Positions 11,222 to 23,100 of a stretch of 64,000 nucleotides of DNA are shown piece after piece. Made by a program: the position numbers and the translations under genes. The stretch spans positions 85,056,315-85,120,314 of the forward strand of contig NC_079147.1 in the NCBI RefSeq assembly GCF_945859685.1, written 5' to 3'. How positions within the stretch are numbered: the stretch's first letter is position 1; the number at the start of each line of letters is the position of its first letter. Origin of the DNA: Eupeodes corollae. Lineage: Eukaryota; Arthropoda; Insecta; Diptera; Syrphidae. The notes beneath the pieces are model-generated. The model was not told the DNA's origin and did no database searches. It saw only the letters and a program-made list of their open reading frames with translations.

Positions 11222-11290
11222 AATTCTGCTTGATTTATTGTTCTTCCGTAAATGGTAGATTTTTGTAGGTGAAAGAAATCTTCTCTTTTG
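11222..11290 (-). other. Mocs2A-Mocs2B intercistronic spacer (69 nt)
   Basis: Only 69 bases separate the Mocs2A stop from the Mocs2B ATG on the same strand. This is too short for a separate promoter plus 3' end and fits one dicistronic mRNA. An AATAAA occurs inside it, 16 bases before the Mocs2B ATG, which could allow a Mocs2A-only transcript, though no downstream GU-rich element is evident. Confidence 0.7.
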
Positions 11291-11557
11291 TTAGCCTCCA
11301 CTTATTGGTGGAATTATGGCAATCTCGTCACCCGGATTCAAAGACACTACTTGCTCTAAATTATCACAATACTCTTCGTTTAATGCAAGTATAATATTAT
11401 TTTTAATTATATCTAAATTATACTGTTCGCTTATAGTATTTAACAATTCAGATACTTTAGCTTGAACTGGAAGATTTATATTTGTTTCTGAGATACCAGC
11501 TAAATCACGTGATTTAGCGAAAAATAATAAACGAACGTTGACCAATGATATGCTCAT
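11291..11557 (-). CDS. Mocs2A: Molybdopterin synthase sulfur-carrier (small) subunit
   Basis: This intronless ORF encodes 88 aa, the usual MoaD/MOCS2A size. The protein has the ubiquitin-like beta-grasp fold and ends in the obligatory Gly-Gly (IAIIPPISGG), whose last glycine is adenylated and thiocarboxylated by MOCS3 and then delivers sulfur to cPMP in the MOCS2B active site. Other family marks are VRLLFFAKSRDLAG at the N-terminus, VSELLNTI, ILALNEEY and LNPGDEIAIIPP. It lies just upstream of Mocs2B on the same strand and is probably translated from the same mRNA. Confidence 0.95.
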   Translation of the reverse strand: MSISLVNVRLLFFAKSRDLAGISETNINLPVQAKVSELLNTISEQYNLDIIKNNIILALNEEYCDNLEQVVSLNPGDEIAIIPPISGG

Positions 11558-11778
11558 TATTATTGAGCATTCAAATTCGTTTTTATTTTATTGCAATTTG
11601 AAGAAATTAAACAAAAAACACGATTGTTAAATTATTTTTTAACAAATCTTCTTTCTTCAAACTTCAACTATCACTTTTCCTGTGTCACTGTCACTTTACT
11701 TCATTCAATTTGAAGTTTATGGAATGTTAGGAAGTAAAATGAATGCATTCAGCGTTTCTTATAAGTGTTATTTAATTG

Positions 11779-13146
11779 GCTTTTCACACTAAGTCCAAAA
11801 CCCGGTTTTTGCGAAATTATCGGTTTTGGCCGAAAACCTACATCGAAAACTGAAGTTTTATATAAAACTTCTCGAAAACTAGTTGCAATTCAAAGTTGAA
11901 CTAAACAAACAAACCTTTCGAAACATTCGGTGATCAAATTAATGTAAACAAAACGGCTGATGGCTGCTTTCAAAACAAATATTTAATTTTGAAATAAATT
12001 TGGTAGTGGTAAGTAATTTTATTTATACCATTTATACCGGTAACTCCGTTCAATCGCAAGGATTTGGGATATATGAGAAAGGCGATAAGTTCATTTGTGG
12101 AGGAGAATAAGTATGAAAGAAAATTACTGGTGAAGGCTAAGTCTCAGCGGGCTAGTAAATTTTGCCCTAAAACATTCCACAATGTGGGAATCGTTGTTCC
12201 ATTGAGAAGATCCTCAGTGCATTGGACAAACCAGGCAAGTCCTCAAAAGAAGAAGCCAGAGAGATAGTCATGGAGAAATTGCAGTCCATCATAACATCTT
12301 CTGTGATCGCTTTGGATGAGTGTGATTTTTTTACGAATCTGGAACTAGAAACTAACCTTTTCTGCTCCGGCCATAAGGACCTTCACAAAATCGTTCAGAA
12401 TCTTCCCAACCCCGCCTATAAGTTGCTCGGATGGCATTTGGCCAACAGAGGAAGCTTAGTACTTTGGATTGAATTTGTTGTAAAAGAAGAAGAAAATGTT
12501 TTCAATAAAATTAATTTTTTCTCTACCATTTTTTTTGTGTTGTTGATTCTATGATATATTTTCTAGACAATTAGCTTTTTCTTAGTGAATTGTTTGAACC
12601 AGTTGAAGTGAACAAAAAGGATAGTAGCAGCCAAGCGTGCTTGAAGTTCTTGTTGGTTCATGAGCCCATTTCACCATATAGAACATCTTCACTGTGTGAA
12701 AGGAAGTACTTGCATATTTTCATTTTATCCGCATCCGAGTTTTTTATATTTTCGTATCGAAACATTTGTTAAACCGCTCAATGACGGGATCCATTCTTTC
12801 TTTTGGAGCTCGTATAGATTTTTGTCTTCCTGAAAATCAACTTGATAAGTACCTACATAAGGATAAAGTTTGTATCTTGCATTTCCAGATCCTTTAGTTC
12901 ATTGCAGAGCATATCGAAAGTTCTGCGGCTCAATTTGAATTGGTTAGAATTAATTTTATTTTCACAAATAATTTTAGAAGAAGAAATATTCATAACTTTT
13001 TACTCACAAATTTTTTCATCTATACCAAATTTGACAGCCGGTGCTAAACAAATTTAAATGTCAAATGAAAACGTGTAAATGTTCGGTATAAACGATTTTC
13101 GAAAACTTTTTGCCGAAAACTCGGTTTTGGGTTTGGTGTGAAAAGG
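11779..13146. mobile_element. TIR-bounded element with unrecognised coding remnants
   Basis: The left end (GCTTTTCACACTAAGTCC at 11779) is matched in inverse orientation by the right end (GTTTGGTGTGAAAAGGC at 13131-13147). Both ends continue into runs of GAAAAC and CGGTTTT motifs, giving imperfect terminal inverted repeats of about 35-45 bp. Inside, plus-strand frames at 12064-12530 carry a broken protein-like stretch (KAKSQRASKFCPKTFHNVG, LDKPGKSSKEEAREIVMEKL, NLPNPAYKLLGWHLANRGS) that I do not recognise. It is probably a decayed DNA transposon; a P-element-like or other superfamily is possible but unproven. Confidence 0.5.
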
Positions 13147-13779
13147 CTATAACTTTCTTAATTTAATTTCCTGTTTATATTTTTTATTTATTCTCAGAAA
13201 TAAAAATAAATTGTATCACTTTTGCTGTCAAAAAACTAAAAGGAGAATTTTTATAATTCGATTACTCATTTTTCGATAAGAATTCTCTATGACGCAATTC
13301 AGAGAGGATGAAAAGAAATTCAAAGCCAGATTGAATGCTAGGTGAGAAAGAGTAGTGAATTTTTGTTTGTATTTCATTCTTTTGCTCAATCCGTCTGAGA
13401 AAATTCTCTGAAATCTTTGGAAATATAAGGTGGTCAAATAAACTTGTGGCAGAAAGTACAAATAAAAATAAAGCATTAAACGTAAGACACTAATTTCATT
13501 TCATATTGGGTGCTTGTATGAAAAATTGATTTTAAGGCAAGCTTTCGAAGATAGTTGCCTCCTTTAACCGCCTCTTAGGTTAGGCAAAAATTAACCTTGG
13601 TAGACTAAAATGAGCTTAGCAAAATAGAACGAACCAACAAATTCTAGCAAAAAAACAATGGACAGAATCTTGTCGAGAAAGCTTAAGACTCATGGTAGAT
13701 ACCTACTTCTCGGACTGTAATTATGTCAACTACTAATCAGAGCTATCAACCTAAACTGAAAATAAAACAAAATTAAATA
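13147..13779. other. No gene recognised
   Basis: AT-rich sequence with no coding or repeat match seen within the window. Confidence 0.4.
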
Positions 13780-15150
13780 GGCCATAAGTCCCTTTTCATT
13801 ATTCAAATCGCCAGATCCGGGTGGCATCTTACCTATGATGCTAAAAAAGATAGAAGATCGAGTAATCCTACACCTTTCCTGTATATTCCACAATAGCCTT
13901 AGATGGGAATATGTTCCCAGTGTGTCGAAGTCGAAGTAGTTTTCATACCTTAAGCTGGTAAAAATTATAGAAACAAAACACTTCACGATAAGGAGTATAC
14001 ACGGGCCGCATTTTAAGACATCACAGGGACATTCAACAACGTTCAAAACAGTGCAGTCGAAAAAGCTCTTACGGGTCTAAAAATAGAACAATCTATTGTA
14101 AACTCGATCATGTGTATACTAAAGCATAGACAGATCAAAATTGAACTAGGTGGTCCACTTCTCTTGATTCTGGCCATGAACGAAGTTCTTACAAAACTCG
14201 AATACAGTGGCGTGAAAGCAGTGGCCTACGATGACAGTGTAGCTCTTTTGACAACAGGGGAGTTCCCAACCGCTGTAAGTAAAAACTGAACCAAGCCTTA
14301 TTTATACATGGTAGGAGATTGAACCCTGAAAACAGATTATTTAGAACACCTTACAAATAAGAGGAGAATACCAGATTATACAATTCCTTGTATAGAAGAA
14401 ACCCTAGTACCTAGGAGTAATCCTAGATAAGAAGCTGAACTGATGATGGAACCAAAAAAGCTCAGATCGCATTGTACTCATGCTATAGACCTTTAGTAAA
14501 AAATTTGCACCAAATCCTAAAATCATTATTAGAGAACCAAAAAAGCTCAGATTGCATTGTACTCATTCTATAGACTTTTAGTAAAAATTTGGCACCAAAT
14601 CCTAAAATCATGCTGTGGATTGTCAGACCAGTACTCACTTATGGTGACACGGTATGGCGGAATCCGTTAAAGAAAGCTTAAAGTCTTTAAACTTTCACAA
14701 GGGGATGTAAAGGCATAAAAGGTGCAGTGAGACCACTCCCATCAGGAATGTAAGCAATACTAAATCTCCTACCTCTGAACCTTAATATGAAGAAAATAGC
14801 TGCAAACAGTGCTTTACAGTTAATCTAGAGCAACTGCTAGAACACAAGGCACATCGGGCACGCGCAGATTATCTACGTATACATATGGAACAAAGTAAGC
14901 TCAGAATACATGAATCCATGTCTGAACGAATGGGTGAACAATGTCCCACACATAAGTGAGTCGAAACTATCCATATATGTACACAGACAGCTTGAATACG
15001 GATGCGGGAGTAGGTTCAGGCTTCTTTTCAGAAACACTTAATCTTGCCAATTCTTTCAGACTCCCCGATCAAAGCACTGTCTTCCAAGCCGAGGTATTGC
15101 CAGTGACAAACGCTGCAAAACAGGTCTTAATAAGGGCGTAGTCATAAGCT
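13780..15150 (+). mobile_element. I/LOA-like LINE (family B) relic, RT plus RNase H
   Basis: Plus-strand frames show the RT entry block (GGILPMMLKKIEDRVI, 13820), ALTGLKIEQSIVNSIMCILK (14070), motif C region VAYDDSVALL (14222) in place of the usual YADD, and RPVLTYGDTVW (14630). Then comes an RNase H-like stretch YTDSLNTDAGVGSGFFSETL and STVFQAEVLPV (14975-15100). Frameshifts and stops are numerous, and an 85-bp tandem duplication disrupts the RT C-terminal part. The element belongs to the same RNase H-bearing group as 19195-20187 and 44020-45290. Confidence 0.75.
14451..14620 (+). repeat. 85-bp tandem duplication inside LINE family B
   Basis: The unit beginning ACCAAAAAAGCTCAGAT at 14451 recurs at 14536 and stays near-identical through a shared CACCAAATCCTAAAATCAT end. 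The few differences show it is not brand new. Confidence 0.8.
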
Positions 15151-15470
15151 GATATCACCATTTTTAATAATAATAAAGCAGCAATAAAATCAATATCTGC
15201 TACAGTAATCAATTAAAAGCTTGTTAATTACGGTGGCCAAGAATTAAGACTTCTTTAATTATCTTGCAGAACTGGTAGGCATTTCAGGAAATCTATAGAC
15301 ATCACATGTTTTTATATTTTATTTTCAGGGAAGTTTAATACTGCGGGCTATCAAAATAGATCTACATGAAACTTAAGCTATTTGTTTTTTGCGAGTAAGA
15401 ATTAGAATGATAATTTAAATATTTAATAATACCCGACAAAATCAAAACAATTTGAAAACAAAAACATATA
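15151..15470. other. No gene recognised
   Basis: AT-rich spacer between a LINE relic and a MITE-like hairpin. Confidence 0.4.
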
Positions 15471-15688
15471 GACCCGTATTTATAAAGAAAACATATTTAA
15501 AATAATTTAGTTCAGATTTCATGTTTAGGAAAACTACACAACGGAATACAAATATTCCGGACTCAAATGGAACGGTAGGCAACTGCCTTTAGTTTAAGTT
15601 CGGAAAATTCTTATTATTGGTGCTGTTTTCCTGAACACGGGAGCTGAAATAACTAAATTTATGTATATTTTCTTTATAAATACGGGTC
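15471..15688. mobile_element. 218-bp MITE-like hairpin element
   Basis: The ends are inverted repeats: GACCCGTATTTATAAAGAAA at 15471 and its complement TTTCTTTATAAATACGGGTC ending at 15688. The arms continue imperfectly into AATTTAGTT on the left and AACTAAATT on the right. The trinucleotide ATA flanks both sides and may be the target-site duplication. There is no coding capacity. Confidence 0.7.
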
Positions 15689-15739
15689 ATAAACGATAAT
15701 ATTTGATTTCAGTTTACATATTTGTACCTTCTTTACATT

Positions 15740-16030
15740 GGGCAGGTTCAGGCGACATAATGGGCTTGAAAGTAAGGGAACTTTAATCGAAAGTTGACTG
15801 GAAAGTTAGTCAGTAAAAATCTCCCTAACTAATCAAGTCTACTTCTGTCAAAAGGACAGTTGATCACGTTTTTTTCATTCAATTGAAAACAGAACTTTAT
15901 TTCCCTTTGGCTTATTAACTTTCTGCGCAATTTTATTCAATGTTTTCTGCAAAATTGGTTCTTTATGAATTTGGAAAAGAAATAAGAAATCTTAACAATA
16001 CATAATACAAATCGTGATGGACTTGTAGCT
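15740..16030 (-). repeat. Dispersed ~320-bp repeat, copy 2
   Basis: This is the reverse-orientation counterpart of 5195-5515, with the blocks GTTAGGGAGATTTTTACTGA, GTGATCAACTGTCCTTTTG and AAGTCCATCACGATTTG on the minus strand. It lies next to the 218-bp MITE. Confidence 0.65.
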
Positions 16031-18639
16031 TATCTGAGGAGTGTTCCTAAACAATAATGTTTTCGGTATTTTTTTTTACTATGAACTTAAAGTAGAAGCT
16101 TGAAGTAAAGTTCTGATTTTGAAATTCATAACACTTGAAAAATTAACTAGTTGCTTTGATCAAAATGATACGTTCAAAGAATGAAGTTGGCTGTAAATGA
16201 AGTCTCTTATGCTTTCTGGACCTGGCGATAGGCACGAATACAAAAATCTAAGGTTATGACAGCAACTGATTTTAATTTAAATCTACTTGACAGTGAACAG
16301 CTTACTCTTCCACGCATCCTAATATTTCAGAATTTTATTTTTTAAGTCGCTCTTAGGTTCCACACTTACTTTTCGTAGACAGCGCCACCATGGCACCGAC
16401 TGGTTCCGTAACAAACATTATTGGCAGTATTATTCAAATACAATATACAATGCTCCCACATACATCCCTGGCTTGATAAAAATCATACTCTCTTTTGAAA
16501 TTCCTTTTCGTTTCTGTGTATAACAGTTTTAACAGATTTGCAAAAATTGACAGCGCAGAATCGTTTCAAAATGAAATCGGAAAAGGAACATCACACAAAA
16601 TAAAATCAAAATCAAATTTAAATCAGTTTAATTTTGTGTGGCCGGCAGTTAAGTGCTGAGTGTTTAATTATTTCCTCTTTGTCAATTTTTTAATTTTCAA
16701 ATTTCAAATATTTGCATTTTACTAAATAACCGTAAAATACGTTGTTTTCTCTCCAAAATTCTAAACAAAAAAGTGTAAAAATACGCAATTCAAAGCACGG
16801 CAACGTGATTTCGTTAAAAAAAGAGTAAACAAATTTTAAGTCACAAAATTGCCGCGTGTGTGGATATGAACTAAGAACCAACCCTCAACCAACCCTCAAC
16901 CAACAGCACTTAAACTTTAACAAGTAAGTTTTTTAACAAATTATCATTCATACTCTCTTTTTGGTTTTGCGATAAAAATCTGCTTATAATTTTATTGTCG
17001 ATGTCAACCCAACAGAAACCCACAACTCCAACTCGCTAACTCGCCGTCAGTCACACAGTCACCTCAGTCATCATTTTCCTTCCATTACACGCGACATAGT
17101 TCACCTCAATGTCGTATAAAAAATGCAGTTTCATTAGAAAAATCAATAAATTCTCTTTTCCTTCGCCGTGGAGTAGTTTTTGTTAGCTATCGGGAGCGGG
17201 AGCAGGAGCGACTTCCGTCACCTTTTGCATATATGGGGTTCTGAGTTTTAACAGAATCATATGCATGCAACCTGCTGAAAGTTTATATTGCAAACAAAAA
17301 ATCATCAAAATCTCGATAAGGATTGTGGTACTATCGTGTCGCGGGGCCCCATAGAGAAGTGCACAAGTGCAGCAATGTAATAAGAGAGAGGAAGGGTGTG
17401 TAAAGGCCGTTTCACCCTTGGTTTGTTCATTGCTAAGGTGCCTACTGCCTTCTGCCTGCACCAAGGTCTCTAATGCAGGTTTTGTTCAATTAGAAGAAAT
17501 GTTTTCAGCACGTTTTTATTTATTTATTTTTTCTTCTGTGAGAACTCGCTGTCATACATCATCATTGTTGCTCCTGTTTTGCAGCAATTATGTTTGTGTC
17601 ATTGGGTTTGAGTCAGAGCAGAGAGAATTATGAAAGTTTAACGTGCCTGGTTTTGGGTTTGAGTTTGAGCATGGGTCTGATTCTGGGTGGTGAATGTGTT
17701 CATGTTCGTGTCCTTGATTCTGCTGCAGTGCAGGTTTATCAGGAGAATCTTTCTTTTTTTTTTAAATTTTTTCTTTGAAGAGCGTAGTCCATCGTAACGA
17801 TGATGGGAGGATTCTCTTTTGGATTGTACAGAGTACAATCGCCCCCTTAGATCAGTCTCAAAGCAAATTAATAATCCGACGAAAAAGCACGCAAGTTTCA
17901 CATTTTTCTTTACTTTACACTGCTACACTACACTGTCCGGGTGGCAGTTGGTAGTCAATGTACAATTTTCACGTTTTATTAATAGCCATGCCAGCAGCAA
18001 GGAAATGTACGTAGCTACAACGAAGAAAAGGGGTGCTGTGAGGGTGTGGCATTGGCATTGAGGGACTGTTATTCTCTTCTTCTATTAGAGCCTTGAGTCA
18101 TCCTGGCTGATTTTATTATTTTAGAGGAAACAATTTTCTAGGAATTAATTTTTTAAAATATACGTAAATATGTATATTTCTTTGTTTTGTTTTGTTTTTT
18201 TTTTTCCTCAATGAATTTCGAAAAAGGGCCCATAATTAGAATCTGGATATTGAAGCATTCAGAGAATGATTCATAAAAAGATTTTGACAATATTTACGAC
18301 ATAGAATGTGGGTTTTTTCCCATTCAATTCATTTTAATTAATTTCGAAAGTAAAGCTATTTTTGTCTTTTAAGTTTAACAGATGATATAATATGCAACCA
18401 TAAAGAGTTCTTTGAACTTATTGGATATCTTATTTTGGTGAAGGAAGTAAAAATGTAAATGTAAAAAGGCCCTTTTTGACATGACAATTATTTATTTCTT
18501 TTGTTATGGACAGAGAGGATAGGGCCAAGAGGAGGATGAGTGGGCATATGTTTTTAATCAGTTGCCATTGTAATAATCTTAAAATTTAAAAAAAAAATTG
18601 CATGGAAAATGTCATTGAGATCAAATATTTACAAACATT
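16031..18639. other. Non-repetitive region; possible promoter and 5' untranslated exon
   Basis: I see no coding exon. The segment 16870-16925 holds repeated CAACC(A/C) units and ends at a strong splice donor (GTAAGT at 16924-16929, plus strand), consistent with a noncoding first exon. GC-richer, GAGAG- and CT-bearing sequence follows at 17000-17450. ORFs of 60-93 codons here lack family resemblance. A gene with a large first intron running rightwards is one reading; nothing in the window confirms it. Confidence 0.3.
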
Positions 18640-19072
18640 GGTCGCATTCACAAAGCTGGTGGCTACGTAGTTAAGGGATTCTGATTGTCCAAATTTAACT
18701 ACAAAAGTAGTTGAAATTTTCTCTCCGACGTAGTCTAAAAAATTCGGCTACAAAGTTAGTGGGGAATGATTTTGACGTTTTAAAATCAACTGCTCGGTAA
18801 AGACACACGAATTCAAAATGAAATAAATCGTTCAATTTTCAAATACAAATATAAATCATTCAAATTGTTTCTAAATTTGATTTTGTTGAATTTAAAAACA
18901 CAAAAGATAAGTTAAAGTTATCAAATCTAAAATGTTTCTTATTTTATATATTTGCATTTATCAATAATATGACAGTTCCAGATTGACTAGCTTTGTAGTG
19001 TAGTTTTGCCTTTTGCATTCACAAAGCTAGTTGAATTTTGACTACGTAGCCACTAGCTTTGTGAATGCGACC
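18640..19072. mobile_element. 433-bp MITE with 32-bp TIRs
   Basis: The left end starts GGTCGCATTCACAAAGCT and continues GGTGGCTACGTAGT; the right end (19041-19072) is its complement with one or two differences. ATT lies immediately outside both ends (18637-18639 and 19073-19075), giving a 3-bp target duplication. The terminal sequence and 3-bp duplication suit the PIF/Harbinger superfamily. No transposase is encoded. A subterminal repeat of the CATTCACAAAGCTAG motif occurs at 19016-19030. Confidence 0.85.
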
Positions 19073-19194
19073 ATTGTCATGTTGCCAAACGTTGAACCCA
19101 TTTATTTTATTTTTTTGGCTCCAAAACTAGTATGATAAATGAGACCCTTTAGTGCGTTTCATAATTTTAAAATTCATACTTCTCCTCTTTAACT

Positions 19195-20187
19195 CGACCC
19201 TAATCTAAACTGGAAACTAAATATTGAAGTACGGGCTAAGAAGGCCTGTGTTGGCTTCTACGCCTGCAGCAAAACTTTCGGCAAAAAGTGGGGACTTCAG
19301 TCGAAGATGATTTTATGGACGTGCACAGCCTCAGTACGTCCAATCTTAACATATGGTTCGATTGTGTGGTGGCCTGCTCTTAGCAAAGCCTATAATATTA
19401 ATAAGCTAAAGAAGGTTCAGAGAACATGCGCACATGCCCAACGGACGCCTTAAACGTTATTTTGGATCTTCTACCAATCGACCTTTTTATTAAATACATA
19501 GTTTCCTGCAGCGCTATTAGGCTGAAGGAATCAAACAGCTAGTTGTCAAAACTATATGGTCACAGCAACACAACGAAATTGATTCCCTCAGATATTATCT
19601 CGGTAGACACTGACTACTAAACTCCTACTTTGAGCCTTAGTAAGGGTTTTAAAGTTATTTTCCCATCCAGAGAAGATTGGGAGGATGACATCGTGTCGAT
19701 AGGTTTCGACACAACCATCTTTACTGACGGCTCAAAGATGGAGTGCGGAGTTGGTTCTGGGATCTTTTCTGAGTCCCTTAATGTAGCCAAATCCTTTAGG
19801 CTTCCTGAATTTGCTAGCGTTTTTCAGGCTGAACTGCTGGCAATAAGGGAGGCATGTAAGATACTTAAACAAAGCCCAAACCAAAACCGAAATGTGGCTA
19901 TCTTTACAGACAGTCAGGCAGCTGTCAAAGCCATTAACTCGGCCATATAAATTGGTCCAGCAATGTCGCGATGAGCTTGCGAACCTGAATATTAACCTCG
20001 GTGTCACCCTGATCTGGGTTCCGGGCCATAGTGGTATCGTGGGAAATGAACGGGCTGACGAACTAGCCAGGCAAGGATCGGCCCTTCATAGCTCACTTGC
20101 GGAAATGGTTAACATTCCTCTTTGTGTTATGTGAGAAAGTGAAACGAAAATCCATTTCATCTGCAAATGTCCTGCTTTGGCAAACTT
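19195..20187 (+). mobile_element. I/LOA-like LINE (family B), RT C-terminus and RNase H
   Basis: The copy shows KKACVGFYACSKTFGKKWGL and RPILTYGSIVWWPALSKAYN (RT C-terminal region), then RNase H with all four acidic or His positions visible: FTDGSKME (19720), FQAELLAIREA, FTDSQAAVKA and VPGHSGIVGNERADELA (20020). An 8-bp deletion after 19947 relative to the copy at 44020-45290 shifts the frame inside RNase H, and a further internal deletion follows near 20130. It ends in the PALAN block exactly where family A begins. Confidence 0.85.
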
Positions 20188-23100
20188 ACTTACTTAAGGT
20201 GGCGCTACAGTCCTGTGTGAACTAGGGCCTCACCCAACAAACTTCTCCATCTAGCTCGGTCCCTAGCTAGATGTCTCCAGTTTCGCGCTCCAAGTTGGGT
20301 GAGGTCACCTTCCACTTGTGGGCATCACCTGATCCGCGGTTTTCCTCTACTGCGCTGGGCCGGAGCATTGGTTTCCATGCGCTCTACGTGACCCAGCCAT
20401 CTTAGTCGTTGGACTTTTACCCTTCTGGATAAGTCTACGTCGCTGTACCGCCCGTACACTCCCCTTCGATGCATACGGGACCGTAGATCACACGAAGAAC
20501 TTTTCTCTCGAAGCGACCCAAGGTGCTTTCGTCCGATTTTGTCATGGCCCATGCTTCTGCACCGTATAGTAGGACGGGGATGAGAGTGGACTTTACCACT
20601 CAATTGCTTTCTTAGTCTATGTCCTTTCTAGACGACAGCATGTACTTTGCTTTGCCCTCATTAACCGTTAAACCCATTTTTGCCGCCTCTGCCTCAATAC
20701 TCGCAAAAGCCCCATTGACATCAAGCTGAGTTCTTCCGATTATGTTAATGTCATCAGCATATGCCAGTTATTGAACAGACTTGAAATATAGTGCCTCTAG
20801 TTTTGACGTGTGAGCTCTGCACTATTCTTTCAAGCACGATGTTAAATAAATCGCATGACAGCGCATCACCTTGTCTAAAACCTATTTTGACATCGAAAGT
20901 TTCTGTTAAGTTGTTTCCAACCTTTATGGAGCAGTGTGAATTTTCCATGGTCATCCTGCACAAACGGACGAGTTTGGCAGGGATGCCAAAACTAGACATG
21001 GCTCTATACAGCTCGTCCCTGTAGATGCTGTCATATGTGGCCTTGAAATCGATGAAAAGATGGTGGGTGCCCATTTGGTGTTCTTGAGTTTTTTCCATGA
21101 TCTGCCGTAATGTGAATATTTGATCGGCTGTGGACTTTCCTGGTCTTAAACCACACTGATAAGGACCTAGCAGGTTGTTGACGATGGCCTGTAGACGTTC
21201 ACATATTACAGCAGAGAAGATTTTATAGGCGATATTAAGTAGACTTATTCCTCTATAGTTGGTGCAGTTTAGAGGGTCTCCTTTTTTCAGGATCGGGCAA
21301 CCAATACTGAGGTTCCATTCATCGGGCATGCTTTCTTCCGACCATATCTTACAGATAAGTTGGTGCATGCTCCTAACCAACTTATCTCCAGCTGCTTTAA
21401 AGAGCTCGGCTTTCAAGCCATCCGCTCCAGCGGCTTTATTAGACTTCAACTTAGATATGGCAATCTTTACTTCGTCTAAGTCGGGAGGACGGGATTGTTG
21501 GCTTTCGTCGTTTATATTGAATGGATCATCCTGCCTGACAGCGGAATTCAGTTCTTCGTCGCCGTTATACAGTCTGCAGAAGTGGTCCTTCCATATCCTC
21601 AGCATTGACTGCGGTTGCACTATGATGTTTTCACTTTGGTCTTTGCAGCCTTCGGTTCTATGTTTATGTACCTGTGAATTTCGTTTCACCTGTTCATAAA
21701 ACTTTCGAACCTCATTCCTGCTTTTATACCTCTCAACATCTTTTACCCCTCTCTTTTTCCTTCTGAGAAGTCGGCGTTCCTCTCGCCTCTTCTGCTCATA
21801 GAGCTCACGAGCAGCTCTCGTCCTTTTATGCAGCTCCGCTTGGCGTGCCTGTTGTTTGGCTGCATTTGCCTGCCGACATTCCTCATCAAACCAGGAGTTC
21901 CTTGTTGGTGGCTGTTTGAAACCCAGCACATCAGAGGCGGCTTCTCTGATTGCATCTTGGCAATGTTGCCACTGGTTTTCGATACATTGTGTTGGCGGCA
22001 GAGTACTTCGAAAGAGGTTACTTGTAACTCGGTCGGAAAAGGATTTGGCGATCTCTGGCGATTGTAGCCGTTCGACGTTGTACCTTCTCCCAGCACCTCC
22101 CTGTTTTCCCTTGGGTCCGGAGATCCGAAGTGCTACCTTGGCTACAACGAGGTAGTGGTCCGAGTCGATGTTAGTTCCTCGGAAAGTTCGTACATCCATA
22201 ATGCTGGAAGCGTGACTGGCATCGATCGCAATATGGTCAATCTGGTTGACGGTAGATTGATCTGTAGAAGTCCAAGTTCCTTTGTGGATGTTGAGGTGTG
22301 GAAAACGCGTACAGGCTACCATGACGTTTCGCCCCACAGAAAATCTATGAGCCTGAATCGGTTGTCGGAAGTGTTGTCGTGCTGTTCTTCCCGATTATTC
22401 CACCAAAGATGTCTTTCCTTCCCAGCTTGGCTTTAAAATCGCCCAGGACTATTTTAATATCGTAGCTAGGACACTGCTCATATGATTTGTCATATCTTTG
22501 GTGTTGTCGTCTTTCTATTTTGTAGGGGCGTGCGCGCATATCATGCTAATGTTGCCGAATGTAGCCTTGATGCGTATGGTCATGAGGCGCTCATTGATGC
22601 ACCTATAGCTCAAGACTTCTTGCCTAAGTCAATAAGCACTGTTGGTCTTCGTGTAAATATCGCAGTTTTTCATCCTCTTTTGGGCCGGCCCATCCCATCG
22701 TATTTCCTGGATGGCGGTGATATCTGCTTTATAGCGGTCTAGGGCCTCCGCTAATTCTTTTGCTGAACGTATTCTGTTAAGGGACCTAACATTGCACGTG
22801 CATATCCGAAGTTCGTTGTCCTTAATTCGTTTGCGTTGGTTGTCAACAGTAAATCCGTCGGTATTCGAGGCTTGTTAGTGCTTCGCAACTAAAGGTATTT
22901 TTAACGTGGCCAGGAAGTCACCCTGACGGCACAACCCCCAACCTGAAGGGCCAGATCCTTAGTATAACTCCAAGAACGGGGATCCGGATAAACCGCTCTT
23001 TACAGGCCTGGGCTCCGAATATATCGAAGAAGTCCTATAAGATGTTCACTAAGTAGTTCAACCTTACTGGAACTGTAGACGCCACCGTTGATTCCATCTC

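Noticed and set aside
21259..21699. Plus-strand frames of 146 codons (also at 46525 and 47025) repeated several times
   Set aside because: They are the reverse strand of the family A LINE linker and RT; the repetition follows from the LINE copies and the 452-bp triplication.
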